From NCBI RefSeq assembly GCF_022965805.1, contig NC_133101.1:22902868-22966867 (forward strand): a stretch of 64,000 nt of DNA, in the 5' to 3' direction. The notes under the pieces were generated by a model. The model searched no databases and was not told where the DNA came from. It saw only the letters and a program-made list of their open reading frames with translations. A program made the translations under genes and the position numbers. Source of the stretch: Primulina eburnea (lineage: Eukaryota; Streptophyta; Magnoliopsida; Lamiales; Gesneriaceae). Numbering within the stretch: the first letter of the stretch is position 1; every line of letters begins with the position of its first letter. Below, one piece after another: positions 24,177 through 35,843 of this stretch.

Positions 24177-24184
24177 TATAAATA
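24177..24184 (+). promoter_or_regulatory. TATA box of the inner gypsy LTR
   Basis: TATAAATA directly after the dyad array, with an identical copy at 30300-30307 in the 3' LTR. Confidence 0.75.
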
Positions 24185-25318
24185 GTGCTCGGATTTCCTC
24201 ATTTTGACTTGCCAATTTCTTGAGTTTTGCCTCATAGTTGAGAGGATTTGGAAGGTTTCTAGGGTTAGTTGTTGGTCGAGCGATAGCCAAGAGCTGCCAG
24301 GAGTAGTAGCGTAGCGGCGCCTGAGTTTCAAGGCAATCGACATCAAAGGGCTGTCGACGGACGAAGGTAAACCCTAAACCTTTGGTAGTACTAGGGAGTA
24401 CTGGTTTTGCTAGTCGAGCATGGTAGTATTGATTGAGTATGCTTTTGATGCGTAGGCTTGTGCTAAACCTGATTAGCGGTGTTGCGTAAGGCTAGGCTTG
24501 CTGTGATAGAGGTACGAAAGTACTATCCGAGATATCCTGGTTGAGTATACATTCTTATATGTGTTGCATGAGTATTTGCTGCATTGTTATATGTCATATG
24601 ATGCATGCTATTATGTCACGAGTTATGATGCATATTGCATATCATGTTGAGCCGTATCTCCTTCGAGATAGCCTTTACTGTTGAGCTGTATCTCTTTCGA
24701 GATAAGCTATATCTTGGGGCCGCTCAGCCCTGTCTTGTGGACGCATGGACACCGAGAGTACACAGTGGCCGACGGTTCGGGAGGGCTTCGGTGGTCCGGG
24801 ACATTTTAGGTCCACGTCTGTCTTGTAGTGGATGCAGTGACCCAGAGGTTGGACCGCGCGGCACTATCCACTTGGCGCCTCTAGACTGAGCATTGTTGAG
24901 ATCCTTTTGTGACTCCTGTTTCTTGACTACCCCGGTATCATGATCATAGCATGTGCATTTCATATAGGTCTGTATACTCATACTTTTGTACTGGGCGTTC
25001 TTATCGCTCACGTCCTCGGTTTTGTTTATTCTTGGACACCCCATTCCCACGGGGCAGGCCTCAGGTTGGATGGCTCAGGAGGAGCAGGAGGAGGACGTTG
25101 AGTAGCTGGTTGGTTTAGTTTTCAGTGTTTTCCATTTGATTCGATATGGTTGTACTGGATATTTCATTTTGAGTTAGTCTAGACTTCGATTTCTATTGGG
25201 TTGTATAACTATTGTTGTTGGCCATATTTCCGCTGTTATCTCTGATTATAATTAATTAGGTTAATTGCATGCTTAGTTTTTGGTTAGTAGGTGATTCTGG
25301 AACGGGTCACTACATTTA

Positions 25319-25331
25319 TGGTATCAGAGCA
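25319..25331 (+). other. Primer-binding site of the inner gypsy element
   Basis: TGGTATCAGAGCA, initiator tRNA-Met type, four bases inside the 5' LTR. Confidence 0.92.
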
Positions 25332-25412
25332 TGCGTATGATTTTGGGATATAGATTCTGTTTTGGGATTTCCGTTGACCATTTTACCATTTTCCCTATTC
25401 TATCTTGTAGCG

Positions 25413-28400
25413 ATGGCTGACCATTTTGATGACGGGAGTAGTCAGGGGAGTGTAGGTCGATGGGGTGACCAGGACGATCATAGACGTCATCGTGAGCATC
25501 GTCATCATCGGGATGGTCCTAGGCGTTTCGATATGCATCGTTTCATGCAGATGGGGCCTAAGCCTTTAGTTGGCGGTGAGACTCCCGATGATGCGGAGGA
25601 TTGGTTAGAGCGCATGGAGAGTTGTTTCCGCGCATTCCAGTGCACCGATGAGCAGAAGATGGAGACCCTTAGTTTTCTTCTCGAGGGCCGTGCTCGCAGG
25701 TGGTGGCGATCGACTTCTGCGCCGATAGTTCAGTCGCAGGGTAGAGCGACTTGGGTCGATTTCCGTGCAGCGTTCATGCAGCTGTACTTTCCTCCAGCCC
25801 TTCGCCAGGCCAAGACGATTGAGCTCCTGAACCTTAAGCAGGGGAGTATGTCTGTTGATGAGTATCAGCAGAAATTCTTTGAGTTGTTACCCTTCGCTCC
25901 TCATATCAGTGGCAGTTCTGAGGCCAAGTATGATCATTTCCTCCAGGGCCTTAATCAGGAGATCTTTGATCGAGTCACTGTCTGTGATAATCCTACTTCT
26001 TATGATGGGTTAGTGAACCGGTGTCGCCAGGCAGAGATCAGTCTCCAGCGTGGTAGGGCTATTCTTTCTTCTTCTAGACCTCCGAGTACTTTGAGGCCTC
26101 GATCTCAGTCATTCAAGAAATCTGGTTCATCTTCTTCTGGATCTGGATCTCGATCTAGTGGTGTTTTCCGCTTTGGTAAGAAGAAGGAGTCTTGTGCGCA
26201 TTGTGGGAAGAACCATCCATCGGAGCAATGCCGAGTAGCCGCAGGAGCTTGTTATCAGTGCGGAGAGATGGGGCATATTAAGAAGAATTGTCCTCAGTTG
26301 CGAGGTGGAGCAGGATCCGGTTCTGGATCTCAGACGACTGTTCAGCAGAGGAGGCAGGGTCAGGCAGTGGGTAGTTCGAATCTTCGACCTCGTGCCCAAG
26401 GTCAGGTTTTTGCGCTGAACCAGGATCAGGCTGCAGATGAGACGGAGAGAGTCATAGCAGGTACTTTTCATTTATGCGGTATTCCTGCTTTTGTTCTTAT
26501 TGATACAGGAGCCTCTCATTCCTTCATTTCTGCACGATTTGTTAAGCGTCATAGGTTACCCTATGTTTCTCTAGACGTCATTCTTTCTGTTTCTACTCCG
26601 ATGGGTCATTCGGTGTTAGCGAAGCGTCTAGTGATGGGTTGTCCCTTAGATTTTGAGGGTAACGAGTTGACTGCGAATCTTATGATCCTAGAGATGGAAG
26701 ATTTTGATTGTATCTTGGGTATAGACTTATTGACTACCTACCGAGCTACTGTGGATTGTTACCAGAAGCTTGTTCAGTTTCGTACGACTGAAAGCTCTAG
26801 TTGGTTTTTCTATGGTGAGGGAGCGCGACCTCCGATGCCAGTGGTATCTGCTCTGAAAGCCTGTCGTGCTTTAGAGTCGGGCGGGGAAGGCTACCTCATC
26901 TATGCGATTGATTCATCCACAGGTAGTGTTGGTCTAGAGGATATTCCAGTGGTTTGTGAATTTCCTGATGTTTTCCCAGATGAGATTCCTGGTTTTCCTC
27001 CGGTTAGAGAGGTGGAATTTGGCATAGATTTAATGCCAGGGACTGCACCGATTTCTCGTGCCCCCTATCGTCTTGCTCCGTCAGAGATGAGAGAGCTGAA
27101 GCAGCAATTGCAGGATCTTCTTGATAAGGGTTATATTCGCCCGAGTGTTTCGCCTTGGGGAGCTCCAGTCTTGTTTGTCAAGAAGAAGGATGGATCGATG
27201 CGGTTGTGCATTGATTATCGCCAGCTGAATCGGGTAACGATCAAAAACAAGTACCCTTTACCCCGTATTGATGACTTGTTCGATCAGCTTCAGGGTACTT
27301 CTGTTTACTCCAAGATCGACTTGCGATCGGGTTATCATCAGATGAGAGTCAGAGATGATGATATTTCCAAGACTGCATTTCGTACTCGTTATGGGCATTA
27401 CGAGTTTCTAGTTATGCCATTCGGATTGACGAATGCGCCAGCGGTGTTCATGGATCTGATGAACCGAGTCTTCCGAGATTTTCTGGATCAGTTTGTGGTG
27501 GTTTTCATTGACGATATCTTGATCTATTCCCACAGTGTGGAAGAGCATGCCCAACACTTGAGGATTGTGTTGCAGATTCTTCGCGAGAAGCAATTGTATG
27601 CTAAGCTGAGTAAGTGCGAGTTCTGGATTGATCGTGTGGTATTCCTTGGTCATGTGATTTCCAAGGAAGGAGTTTCTGTGGATCCCAGCAAGATTGAAGC
27701 AGTGCTGAATTGGTCACGTCCGACGACGGTGGCTGAGATCCGTAGTTTTCTAGGTCTGGCAGGGTATTATCGTCGCTTCATCGTGAATTTCTCTCAGATA
27801 GCCAGACCATTGACGCAACTTACTCGGAGGGATGTTCCATTTGAGTGGTCATCCGAGTGCGAAGATAGTTTCAGAGAGCTTCGTCGACTTCTGACTTCCG
27901 CACCTGTTTTGGCATTACCGTCAGGATCTGATGGTTTCAGTGTTTACACCGATGCCTCCACTCAAGGCTTAGGGTGTGTGTTGACGCAAAACGGTCATGT
28001 GATTGCTTATGCTTCCAGACAGCTGAAATCTCACGAGGAGAAGTATCCCACTCATGATCTGGAATTGGCAGCTATTGTGTTTGCGCTGAAGATTTGGCGT
28101 CATTATTTGTACGGTGTTCAGTTTGAAATCTTTACTGATCATAAGAGTCTGAAATATCTGTTCACTCAGGCTGAGTTGAACATGAGGCAACGTCGTTGGA
28201 TGGATTTGCTGAAGGATTATGATTGCGAGATCAAGTACCATCCAGGTTCTGCGAATCTCACAGCTGATGCGCTTAGTCGCAAGGTGAGAGCCTCTGCACT
28301 TCAGACTTGTGCTTTGACTAGTGCCATCCAGGATAGTTGCTCGTTGGGGTTTAACTTCAAGCATCGGAAAGGTATGGAGAGCATTCGTGTTGCTACCATT

Positions 28401-29834
28401 TTATCTGAACCCAATTTGTTCACTCGGATTCGAGAAGCTCAGATGTCTGATCTCAAGACTCAGAGATTAGCTCGGTTAATTGGTGGTGATAGTAATTTCC
28501 ATTATCAGTCCAATGGTCTTCTGTGCTTATCTAATCGGGTTGTAGTACCAGAGGATGACACTTTGAGGGACGAGATATTGTCTCAGGCGCATCGAAGCAA
28601 GTTAAGTGTTCATCCAGGAAGCAACAAGATGTATAGAGACTTGAGGCTGCGGTTTTGGTGGAAAGGGATGAAGCGCAGCGTGTATCAGTTTGTCTCCAAG
28701 TGTCTAGTTTGCCAGCAGGTTAAGGCAGAGCACCGTCGACCGGGAGGATTGTTGTTGAACTTACCTATTCCAGAATGGAAGTGGGAGCATATTACGATGG
28801 ATTTCATTACTCACTTGCCATTATCTTCGAGGAACAGCGATGCTATCTGGGTAGTGGTGGATCGACTCACCAAGTCTGCTCATTTTCTGCCGTATAATCG
28901 TGATTTCACTTTCGATCGTATGGCTCGATTGTACATTCAGGAGATTGTACGTTTGCATGGAGTGCCTGTCAGTATTGTTAGTGACAGAGATCCTCGTTTT
29001 ACCTCACGGTTTTGGGGTAGTTTCCAGTCAGCTTTGGGTACTACACTGAGTCTGAGTACTGCTTATCATCCGGAGACTGACGGTCAATCAGAGAGGACTA
29101 TCCGTACGCTTGAGGATATGTTGCGAGCCTGTGTTATGGATTTCGGACCCGCTTGGCAGGATCATTTGCCTTTGATTGAGTTCGCGTACAACAACAGCTA
29201 TCATCGTAGTATTGGTATGGCACCATTTGAGGCGTTGTACGGGCGACATTGTCGTACTCCATTATTCTGGGATGAAGTCGGGGAACGACAGGTAGAGGGA
29301 CCGGAGTTAGTCCAGCAGGCTATAGATAAGGTTGCAGTAATCAAGAAGCGGATTAAGACTGCTCAGGATCGACAGGCTAGTTATGCGAACACAAAGCGTC
29401 GACCTCTTCATTTTCAGCCAGGTGAGAAGGTGTTTCTCCGAGTTTCGCCTTTTCGCAGGATTTTGAGATTTGGTCTCAAGGGTAAGCTGTCTCCGAGATT
29501 TATTGGTCCATTCGAGATACTGGAATGTGTGGGAGATTTAGCTTACAGACTTGCGTTGCCGCCGTACCTATCAAGTATTCATGATGTGTTCCACGTATCC
29601 TTGTTGAGACGTTATGTAGCAGATGAGTCGCACATCTTACATCCATCTGAAGTTCAACTTGATACGGATTTGTCTTACGTGGAGCGACCAGTTCAGATTC
29701 TAGATCGCAAAGATAAGGTGTTGCGGAATAAGATCATTCCTCTTGTCTTAGTGCAGTGGCAGCGTCGAGACACTGAAGAAGCCACTTGGGAGTTAGAGAG
29801 TCGTATGCGTTCGGAGCATCCAGAGCTCTTTTGA
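25413..29834 (+). CDS. gag-pol polyprotein of the inner gypsy element, intact
   Basis: 1473 codons from ATG 25413 ([10 protein letters not shown]); the frame is open further upstream only through a TTG. Order: gag domain about residues 40-215, paired Cys/His motifs [13 protein letters not shown] and [14 protein letters not shown] (about 261-294), protease [10 protein letters not shown] (D near 364), RT with LCIDYRQLN (about 597) and FIDDILIYS (about 697). RNase H follows with YTDAST (about 843), then the integrase HHCC region (about 1050-1105) and core acidic residues in TMDF, SDRDPRF and TDGQSERT (about 1128, 1191, 1227). The C-terminal segment with [12 protein letters not shown] and WELESRM matches the chromodomain-like tail of Tekay/Del chromoviruses, which is thought to direct insertion to marked chromatin. 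No stop or shift is present. Confidence 0.95.
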   Translation: MADHFDDGSSQGSVGRWGDQDDHRRHREHRHHRDGPRRFDMHRFMQMGPKPLVGGETPDDAEDWLERMESCFRAFQCTDEQKMETLSFLLEGRARRWWRSTSAPIVQSQGRATWVDFRAAFMQLYFPPALRQAKTIELLNLKQGSMSVDEYQQKFFELLPFAPHISGSSEAKYDHFLQGLNQEIFDRVTVCDNPTSYDGLVNRCRQAEISLQRGRAILSSSRPPSTLRPRSQSFKKSGSSSSGSGSRSSGVFRFGKKKESCAHCGKNHPSEQCRVAAGACYQCGEMGHIKKNCPQLRGGAGSGSGSQTTVQQRRQGQAVGSSNLRPRAQGQVFALNQDQAADETERVIAGTFHLCGIPAFVLIDTGASHSFISARFVKRHRLPYVSLDVILSVSTPMGHSVLAKRLVMGCPLDFEGNELTANLMILEMEDFDCILGIDLLTTYRATVDCYQKLVQFRTTESSSWFFYGEGARPPMPVVSALKACRALESGGEGYLIYAIDSSTGSVGLEDIPVVCEFPDVFPDEIPGFPPVREVEFGIDLMPGTAPISRAPYRLAPSEMRELKQQLQDLLDKGYIRPSVSPWGAPVLFVKKKDGSMRLCIDYRQLNRVTIKNKYPLPRIDDLFDQLQGTSVYSKIDLRSGYHQMRVRDDDISKTAFRTRYGHYEFLVMPFGLTNAPAVFMDLMNRVFRDFLDQFVVVFIDDILIYSHSVEEHAQHLRIVLQILREKQLYAKLSKCEFWIDRVVFLGHVISKEGVSVDPSKIEAVLNWSRPTTVAEIRSFLGLAGYYRRFIVNFSQIARPLTQLTRRDVPFEWSSECEDSFRELRRLLTSAPVLALPSGSDGFSVYTDASTQGLGCVLTQNGHVIAYASRQLKSHEEKYPTHDLELAAIVFALKIWRHYLYGVQFEIFTDHKSLKYLFTQAELNMRQRRWMDLLKDYDCEIKYHPGSANLTADALSRKVRASALQTCALTSAIQDSCSLGFNFKHRKGMESIRVATILSEPNLFTRIREAQMSDLKTQRLARLIGGDSNFHYQSNGLLCLSNRVVVPEDDTLRDEILSQAHRSKLSVHPGSNKMYRDLRLRFWWKGMKRSVYQFVSKCLVCQQVKAEHRRPGGLLLNLPIPEWKWEHITMDFITHLPLSSRNSDAIWVVVDRLTKSAHFLPYNRDFTFDRMARLYIQEIVRLHGVPVSIVSDRDPRFTSRFWGSFQSALGTTLSLSTAYHPETDGQSERTIRTLEDMLRACVMDFGPAWQDHLPLIEFAYNNSYHRSIGMAPFEALYGRHCRTPLFWDEVGERQVEGPELVQQAIDKVAVIKKRIKTAQDRQASYANTKRRPLHFQPGEKVFLRVSPFRRILRFGLKGKLSPRFIGPFEILECVGDLAYRLALPPYLSSIHDVFHVSLLRRYVADESHILHPSEVQLDTDLSYVERPVQILDRKDKVLRNKIIPLVLVQWQRRDTEEATWELESRMRSEHPELF

Positions 29835-29967
29835 GTTGTGCTTTGTATAAGTTTGTGTTTTCAGTTGTAATCATAGTATCAGTTGTATTCAACAACAATT
29901 GAGATGTATTAATGATGTTGTTATTTCGTTTTGTTCATTCTCTAAGCCTGATTTCGAGGACGAAATC

Positions 29968-29984
29968 TTTTGAGGGGGGGAGAA
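29968..29984 (+). other. Polypurine tract of the inner gypsy element
   Basis: TTTTGAGGGGGGGAGAA directly before the 3' LTR. Confidence 0.85.
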
Positions 29985-31437
29985 TGTAGTAGCCCGAATT
30001 CCAAATTGGGTAATTAACGGAGTAATGGTGATTAAGAAGGTTTAAGGTGTAATTTTGGCTATGGTCATGATCGGACGGACCGAAGAGGGTTCGGAAGCAC
30101 CGAAGAGTTCGGACGATCCGAAGTGTAGTTCGGTGAATCCGATCATAGGTGTCAAGTGTTGATCGACACGTCATTTTCCATGCATGTTCGGACGGTCCGA
30201 AGTGTATGATCGGAGGATCCGATCATGAGCTGTCAAGAGCCAATGGACACGTAGCGTTCGGACGTTCCGAAGTGTTGTTCGGAGGATCCGAACATGGCCT
30301 ATAAATAGTGCTCGGATTTCCTCATTTTGACTTGCCAATTTCTTGAGTTTTGCCTCATAGTTGAGAGGATTTGGAAGGTTTCTAGGGTTAGTTGTTGGTC
30401 GAGCGATAGCCAAGAGCTGCCAGGAGTAGTAGCGTAGCGGCGCCTGAGTTTCAAGGCAATCGACATCAAAGGGCTGTCGACGGACGAAGGTAAACCCTAA
30501 ACCTTTGGTAGTACTAGGGAGTACTGGTTTTGCTAGTCGAGCATGGTAGTATTGATTGAGTATGCTTTTGATGCGTAGGCTTGTGCTAAACCTGATTAGC
30601 GGTGTTGCGTAAGGCTAGGCTTGCTGTGATAGAGGTACGAAAGTACTATCCGAGATATCCTGGTTGAGTATACATTCTTATATGTGTTGCATGAGTATTT
30701 GCTGCATTGTTATATGTCATATGATGCATGCTATTATGTCACGAGTTATGATGCATATTGCATATCATGTTGAGCCGTATCTCCTTCGAGATAGCCTTTA
30801 CTGTTGAGCTGTATCTCTTTCGAGATAAGCTATATCTTGGGGCCGCTCAGCCCTGTCTTGTGGACGCATGGACACCGAGAGTACACAGTGGCCGACGGGT
30901 CGGGAGGGCTTCGGTGGTCCGGGACATTTTAGGTCCACGTCTGTCTTGTAGTGGATGCAGTGACCCAGAGGTTGGACCGCGCGGCACTATCCACTTGGCG
31001 CCTCTAGACTGAGCATTGTTGAGATCCTTTTGTGACTCCTGTTTCTTGACTACCCCGGTATCATGATCATAGCATGTGCATTTCATATAGGTCTGTATAC
31101 TCATACTTTTGTACTGGGCGTTCTTATCGCTCACGTCCTCGGTTTTGTTTATTCTTGGACACCCCATTCCCACGGGGCAGGCCTCAGGTTGGATGGCTCA
31201 GGAGGAGCAGGAGGAGGACGTTGAGTAGCTGGTTGGTTTAGTTTTCAGTGTTTTCCATTTGATTCGATATGGTTGTACTGGATATTTCATTTTGAGTTAG
31301 TCTAGACTTCGATTTCTATTGGGTTGTATAACTATTGTTGTTGGCCATATTTCCGCTGTTATCTCTGATTATAATTAATTAGGTTAATTGCATGCTTAGT
31401 TTTTGGTTAGTAGGTGATTCTGGAACGGGTCACTACA
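29985..31437 (+). repeat. 3' LTR of the inner gypsy element
   Basis: 1453 bp, identical to 23862-25314 except for one base by eye. Confidence 0.95.
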
Positions 31438-34218
31438 ATGGCTGTCCTAGGGACTGTAGCCATGGTTAGAACCCTACCTTATCATGTCTAGGAAGTGACC
31501 AAATCAGTTTCTCCAAGCCTAGTTCACGGATCATTCAGATTTTTACAGCAACATGTCAAGTTTCCCACGGTTCTAAAATTCTGTTTTTTTTTTTATGAAG
31601 ATGGTTTCAGTTTTGGTGTGTTATTTGGATTATGGTTGGCTTCTAGCCCACAGCCATGATTCATACAACTCTCCATCATGTTTAGATCGAGCCAAGGTCG
31701 ATCAAATGGCCCTTGGAACGAGACAAGACAGTACAATATTGTGATACAAAACACTACACAACAAGTGAGCTCTCGGTAAGAGCTTGATTTTGTCCTAGGT
31801 ATTGGTTTGGGTTATGGTTGGATTTTATCCCTTAGCCATGGTCCAAGCCATGCATTAGGATGTTGGTATGAGTCTCTGGTTGATGATTCAAGCCCACGGC
31901 CATTTGTTTCATCTATATACCTCATGCACACACCATAGCTGCTACTGAAGTTTCTGTATGTGATAGCAACTGTGAGTCCTATTCAGAAGGCTTGTGTGAG
32001 TTCTTGGTAAACTTTTAGCCTATGGCCTTGGACTGGACACTACCTTAATGAGTTAGGAAAGTCGTGTTTTTGGCCGTTCGTGATTTGGTCTAGTTTAGAG
32101 GTCGTACGAGAATTTAAGGTGAAAGGTGCCAAAATGACTCTCGAAAGTGTGTTTTATGTTTTTGAGTTCCATTCACCTATTTTCGTGTTTTACAGTCGTT
32201 ATGCATATTATTCAGTATGTTTGGAGTATTTTTAATCATGGTTAAACGTCGGTTTAATGTTGGTTCAGGTTGGTACATGCCATTATTAAGAATCAAGTTG
32301 TTGGTCCGAATCGTCTCGTTTTTGGTTAAATTGTCAAGTTTTTGGAAAGTTAAGATTTATTGCATGTGTCACATATTAGAATTAAGTCGCAGCAAGCCTG
32401 GGAACAATCCAACTCATCCGGTAAAAATAAGGTTATAATTATATTACGTGCATAAAAATATAAAATGTTTATTTTGAGATATATGCTATATGTCTTGTGG
32501 CCACCTTACGTTTATGGGTTTGGAAGTCAGTAGGCGCGACCGAGAACCTCTCTGCCCGGTGACTTATGACCGGTTTATGATTATGTATGGGTAAAGACAT
32601 CCAGTCCAAGGGCTGTGATTGATCTCTACCGCCCAGTATACTGTGGTTTAGTCTGATCAAGCGCTTACGTTATGTTATGGGCCACTTGCTTAGAAACATT
32701 ATCTCTACCAGAAAAATAATGATATGTTATGACAGAACTCTATTGAGCAAAGCTTTTACGTATGATTTTCAGATATGCACGTAGTTATAATTATTCATGA
32801 TACGATTTTCACCGTACGTCTTAAGATACTTTAATTTTACATTGCATGCGGTTTTACGATATATTTACTTATTATTCACGATATATATACATGTTGAGTC
32901 TTTAGACTCACTAGACTCGACTGTTGTAGGTATTGATGAGGTCGAGACCGCGGGGCGGAGACCAGTGAGCGATCTTGGGACAGCAGTAGTAGACCCGAGG
33001 ACCTCATGATTTAATTTATGCACCTTTTATCATTCAAACTCGATTTTAACATGTCGGACTATTTTTAAATTACTGTTTGAAACACTATGTTGACTTCCGC
33101 TGTTATTTTGAGGTTATGTTATTTACATGTTTATTTTATAAATTGGGCAAGATATTTATTTATTTAGAAATTTTTTAATAATTCCGCCAAATTATGAATA
33201 CGAAATATGGGCCTTTTCAGGTTTGGTACGGTATATCGAGTTTTCCAAACAATACAATATACCGCACCGAAATATACGGCATTGGAATATCTGATGATGA
33301 TACCGTACCGAAATATCGGTATACTGAAATCTCGGTATAGCGAAATCTCGATAATGAATACGATATCGGTAAATTACCATTGATAACAAAATTATATGTA
33401 CAAAAAAAACTTTTCCATCCTCTTGCAACGTAAACTGATCACTAAGTACAAAATGAAAGACCAATTTGGATGTACACTCTTGACAAGAGCATATTTCACC
33501 ATTATATATTTAGGCTAGGTTATCATCCAGTAGGAATACATATAGGCAAGAATCTTTCAAGTTCTGGTAGCCATAAAGCATTTCTTATGTTCTGGAATAG
33601 AATGAAGCCATAAAACCATAACACATAACAAGTAAATACATATAGGCAATAATCTAACCAAAGTTTGGCTCTTTAACGAGCACCCTCTCCCTGCACAAAG
33701 CTCAATGCAGCAGCGACATAGGTTGTTCCTAATGAACAACCAGATGGTGGCGGACTCTAGGAGAACAACGTGGCGATTCAGAATGGTACGAGACAAACAT
33801 ATGATGATGCGTTCTTGGCTTCTTCCATGCGAACTCTACACAAAAGCTTCCTCGGTTGGAGGAGAATCATGTTAGAGTTAGGGCAATATACAAGACTCCA
33901 AGGAAGACTTGAGATAAACAAGAAATCCTTGTTTGTTAGGCCAAACCCAAATTGTTGGAGTAAAGTCTGAAGCCCAACACAACATAATAGAAATTGAAAT
34001 CTTAAAATGCCCTAATTTATAAGCGAAATTTTCGGTATTTCGGTATATACCGAAATATCGAAAACATTTAAAATATATACCGTATACCGTACAAAATTTT
34101 TTGATACCGAACTGAAAATTTTTGTATACCGTTAGTTTCAGTTTGTTCGGTATGTGTCGGTATGGTATGTGCAGTATACCGGAATTTTCGATATTTTTCT
34201 CACCCCTACCTGTAAGTA

Positions 34219-35120
34219 ACATAAAAAAAACCTTTTATATATTTAATAAAAGGTATTTAATATTCAATATTATTACTTTCACATAGTTTGAAATGTATCA
34301 TAATATATATCTATCCTTGTCTACATTTTTAATTAATATTAAGAAATTTATAAAAAAAAATGGGATATATGCCTAAATTTTTTAAAATAATTAATAATTT
34401 AAAAAATCTATGCACGTAAATTAGATTGTCATATATTTGTAGTATATATGCAATAAATTTTAATTAATGTGCATATAAAATAAGAATAATCTCTTGTGAA
34501 AAGTTTCACGGATATATATTATTGAGATGAGTCAACTTGATCTATACACAGAGTAATTTGATTGAAAATTTGGAACAAATATATGATATTGCAAAACAAA
34601 TTGTTTTAGATCATGAACCAAAGATAAAATTTTGAGTATAAAATTAGAACAATATATTAATATCAATATTTATTACACTTGTTTGTGTGCTCAAATATCA
34701 TATATTAGTACCCAATCTGAAAAAATTAATATCATATATTAATGTAAAATATTTAATATTTTGTATCAATTTTCATACAAATAAACACGTGTCATTAATA
34801 TCAAAATTTGTCATACATCTTTGATACTCAAAAATCATATATTTTGCTAGATCCGAAACATTAAGTATTAAAATATATCATTTATTAATACAGGTCAAGG
34901 TATAGCGAAGTTTCATACAAAAAAACGTGTTATTAATATCAAAATTTATTATAATTGTTGTATGTTAATATCATATTTAAAATATTTATTTTTAAAATAT
35001 TGTATATTTATTCAAAATTTTCTATTTTTATATCGAATTTAATTAAAAAAGAAAGAAAAAAGAAAACAGGCATGAGTCTGGTACTGCAAAATCGATTTGA
35101 CTAAAACTAAATACATTGAT
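34219..35120. other. AT-rich intergenic DNA
   Basis: Very AT-rich, with repeated words such as 'atattaatatcaaaat', and no reading frame or recognisable element. It may be old repeat debris. Confidence 0.6.
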
Positions 35121-35492
35121 AAAAACTTGTATGAGACGGTCTCACGGGTCGTATTTGTGAGACGGATCTCTCATTTGGGTCACCCATAAAAAAATGGCAA
35201 AAACTTGTGTGAGACGGTCTCACGGGTTATATTTGTGAGACGGATCTCTTATTTGGGTAATCCATGAAAAAGTATTACTTTTTATGCTAAGAGTATTACT
35301 TTTTATTGTGAATATGGGTAGGGTTGACCCGTCTCACGGATTAAGATCCGTGAGACGGTCTCACATGAGACTCACTCTAAAAAAATATTCCTTTTTATGC
35401 TAAGAGTATTACTTTTTATTGTGAATATGGATAGGGTCAACCCGTCTCACGAATTATGACCCGTAAGACGGTCTCAAATAAGACTAACTCAA
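35121..35492. repeat. MITE-like repeat, one full and two partial copies, upstream of UBP3
   Basis: The fullest unit is 35199-35379. It starts near GTGTGAGACGGTCTCACGGG and ends near CCGTGAGACGGTCTCACATG, so its ends are inverted relative to each other, and each end is itself a near-palindrome. A 5' part (35121-35198) and a 3' part (35380-35492) of the same family flank it. A further copy begins at 63862. The repeats end about 350 bp before the UBP3 ATG and so lie in its promoter region. Confidence 0.65.
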
Positions 35493-35843
35493 ATACATTT
35501 TACTATTAGCACGGAAATTTATTGATCATTTTGCTCTAAAATTGTCCCATTGGTTTTGCATTTTCACGGTAAACCGAATCAGGCAAAAACTCGTAGTCGT
35601 TTTGAGTTTACAGAAGATCTCGTAGGCAATTCTCATGGGACACCTAGGCGAAGAAAACAATTTTCACAAACCCTAGAAACTCCTTAAATTCAAGAATTAG
35701 GTATCAATCCATACTGATATCCATCGCCCCAGTCTCGGAACCGATTGAAGTTGATGAATTAATTATGGTTATTGTGAACAAGTAGTTGCAAGTTTGGAGG
35801 GATAGAGGAATTCTGGTATATGCTGGATGGTTTCACACTTGCG

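Larger units (their letters stand above)
23862..25314 (+). repeat. 5' LTR of the inner gypsy element
   Basis: 1453 bp, TGTAGTAGCC...CACTACA. It contains a dyad array and a TATAAATA box in its first 325 bases, so U3 is short and R/U5 long. Frames at 24048-24290 and 24635-25050 are not genes. Confidence 0.95.
23862..31437 (+). mobile_element. Inner Ty3/gypsy element, Tekay/Del-like chromovirus, apparently intact
   Basis: 7576 bp flanked by the perfect duplication ATGGC (23857-23861 and 31438-31442); the undisturbed target reads through in the left outer LTR near 16580. The LTRs are 23862-25314 and 29985-31437, both 1453 bp. By eye they differ at a single base (T at about 24777, G at about 30900). 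A primer site, an uninterrupted gag-pol frame and a polypurine tract are all present. The element has every part needed for autonomous movement, and its LTR identity points to a very recent insertion. Confidence 0.95.
14978..33219 (+). mobile_element. Outer Ty3/gypsy element, Tekay/Del-like, with a nested element in its right LTR
   Basis: Both ends are TGTAGAACCC and CCTTTTCA, flanked by the perfect duplication GGTTT (14973-14977 and 33220-33224). The left LTR is 14978-18361 (3384 bp). The right LTR starts at 23237, is interrupted by a second retrotransposon (23862-31437) and ends at 33219. Gag, protease, RT, RNase H, integrase and a chromodomain-like tail lie in gypsy order on the plus strand. 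The pol region is full of stops and frameshifts, so this copy is dead. The right LTR also lacks 983 bp present in the left LTR. Confidence 0.93.
23237..33219 (+). repeat. Right (3') LTR of the outer gypsy element, split by a nested insertion
   Basis: The two LTR parts are 23237-23861 and 31438 (after the second ATGGC) to 33219. Without the insertion the LTR is about 2.4 kb. Compared with the left LTR, a 983-bp piece is missing after 23308; the junction lies at a TTT shared by both edges. The remainder aligns well with the left LTR, with scattered substitutions. Confidence 0.9.
14965..34209. mobile_element. DNA-transposon-like element (about 1 kb) split by the gypsy nest
   Basis: The left stub is 14965-14977 (GTAGGGGTGGTTT) and the main body is 33225-34209, ending in CACCCCTAC. 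Joined across one copy of the GGTTT duplication they form one element with inverted ends GTAGGGGTG/CACCCCTAC. The 9-mer CTGTAAGTA is found at both outer edges (14959-14967, overlapping the left end, and 34210-34218), so the exact target duplication is ambiguous. The body is full of GGTATACCG-type palindromic words near both ends and codes for nothing. This resembles non-autonomous hAT-like families of dicots, but the superfamily is not proven. Confidence 0.6.

Noticed and set aside
24048..25050. Open frames in the inner gypsy LTR (duplicated at 30171-31173)
   Set aside because: They are present in both LTRs only because the LTRs are identical, and show no known motif.
25362..25412. Longer start of the inner gag-pol frame
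   Set aside because: The upstream extension starts with TTG; ATG 25413 fits the gag N-terminus.
35820..35843. Earlier in-frame ATG of UBP3
   Set aside because: It adds eight residues not seen in the family; MG at 35844 matches the known N-terminus.
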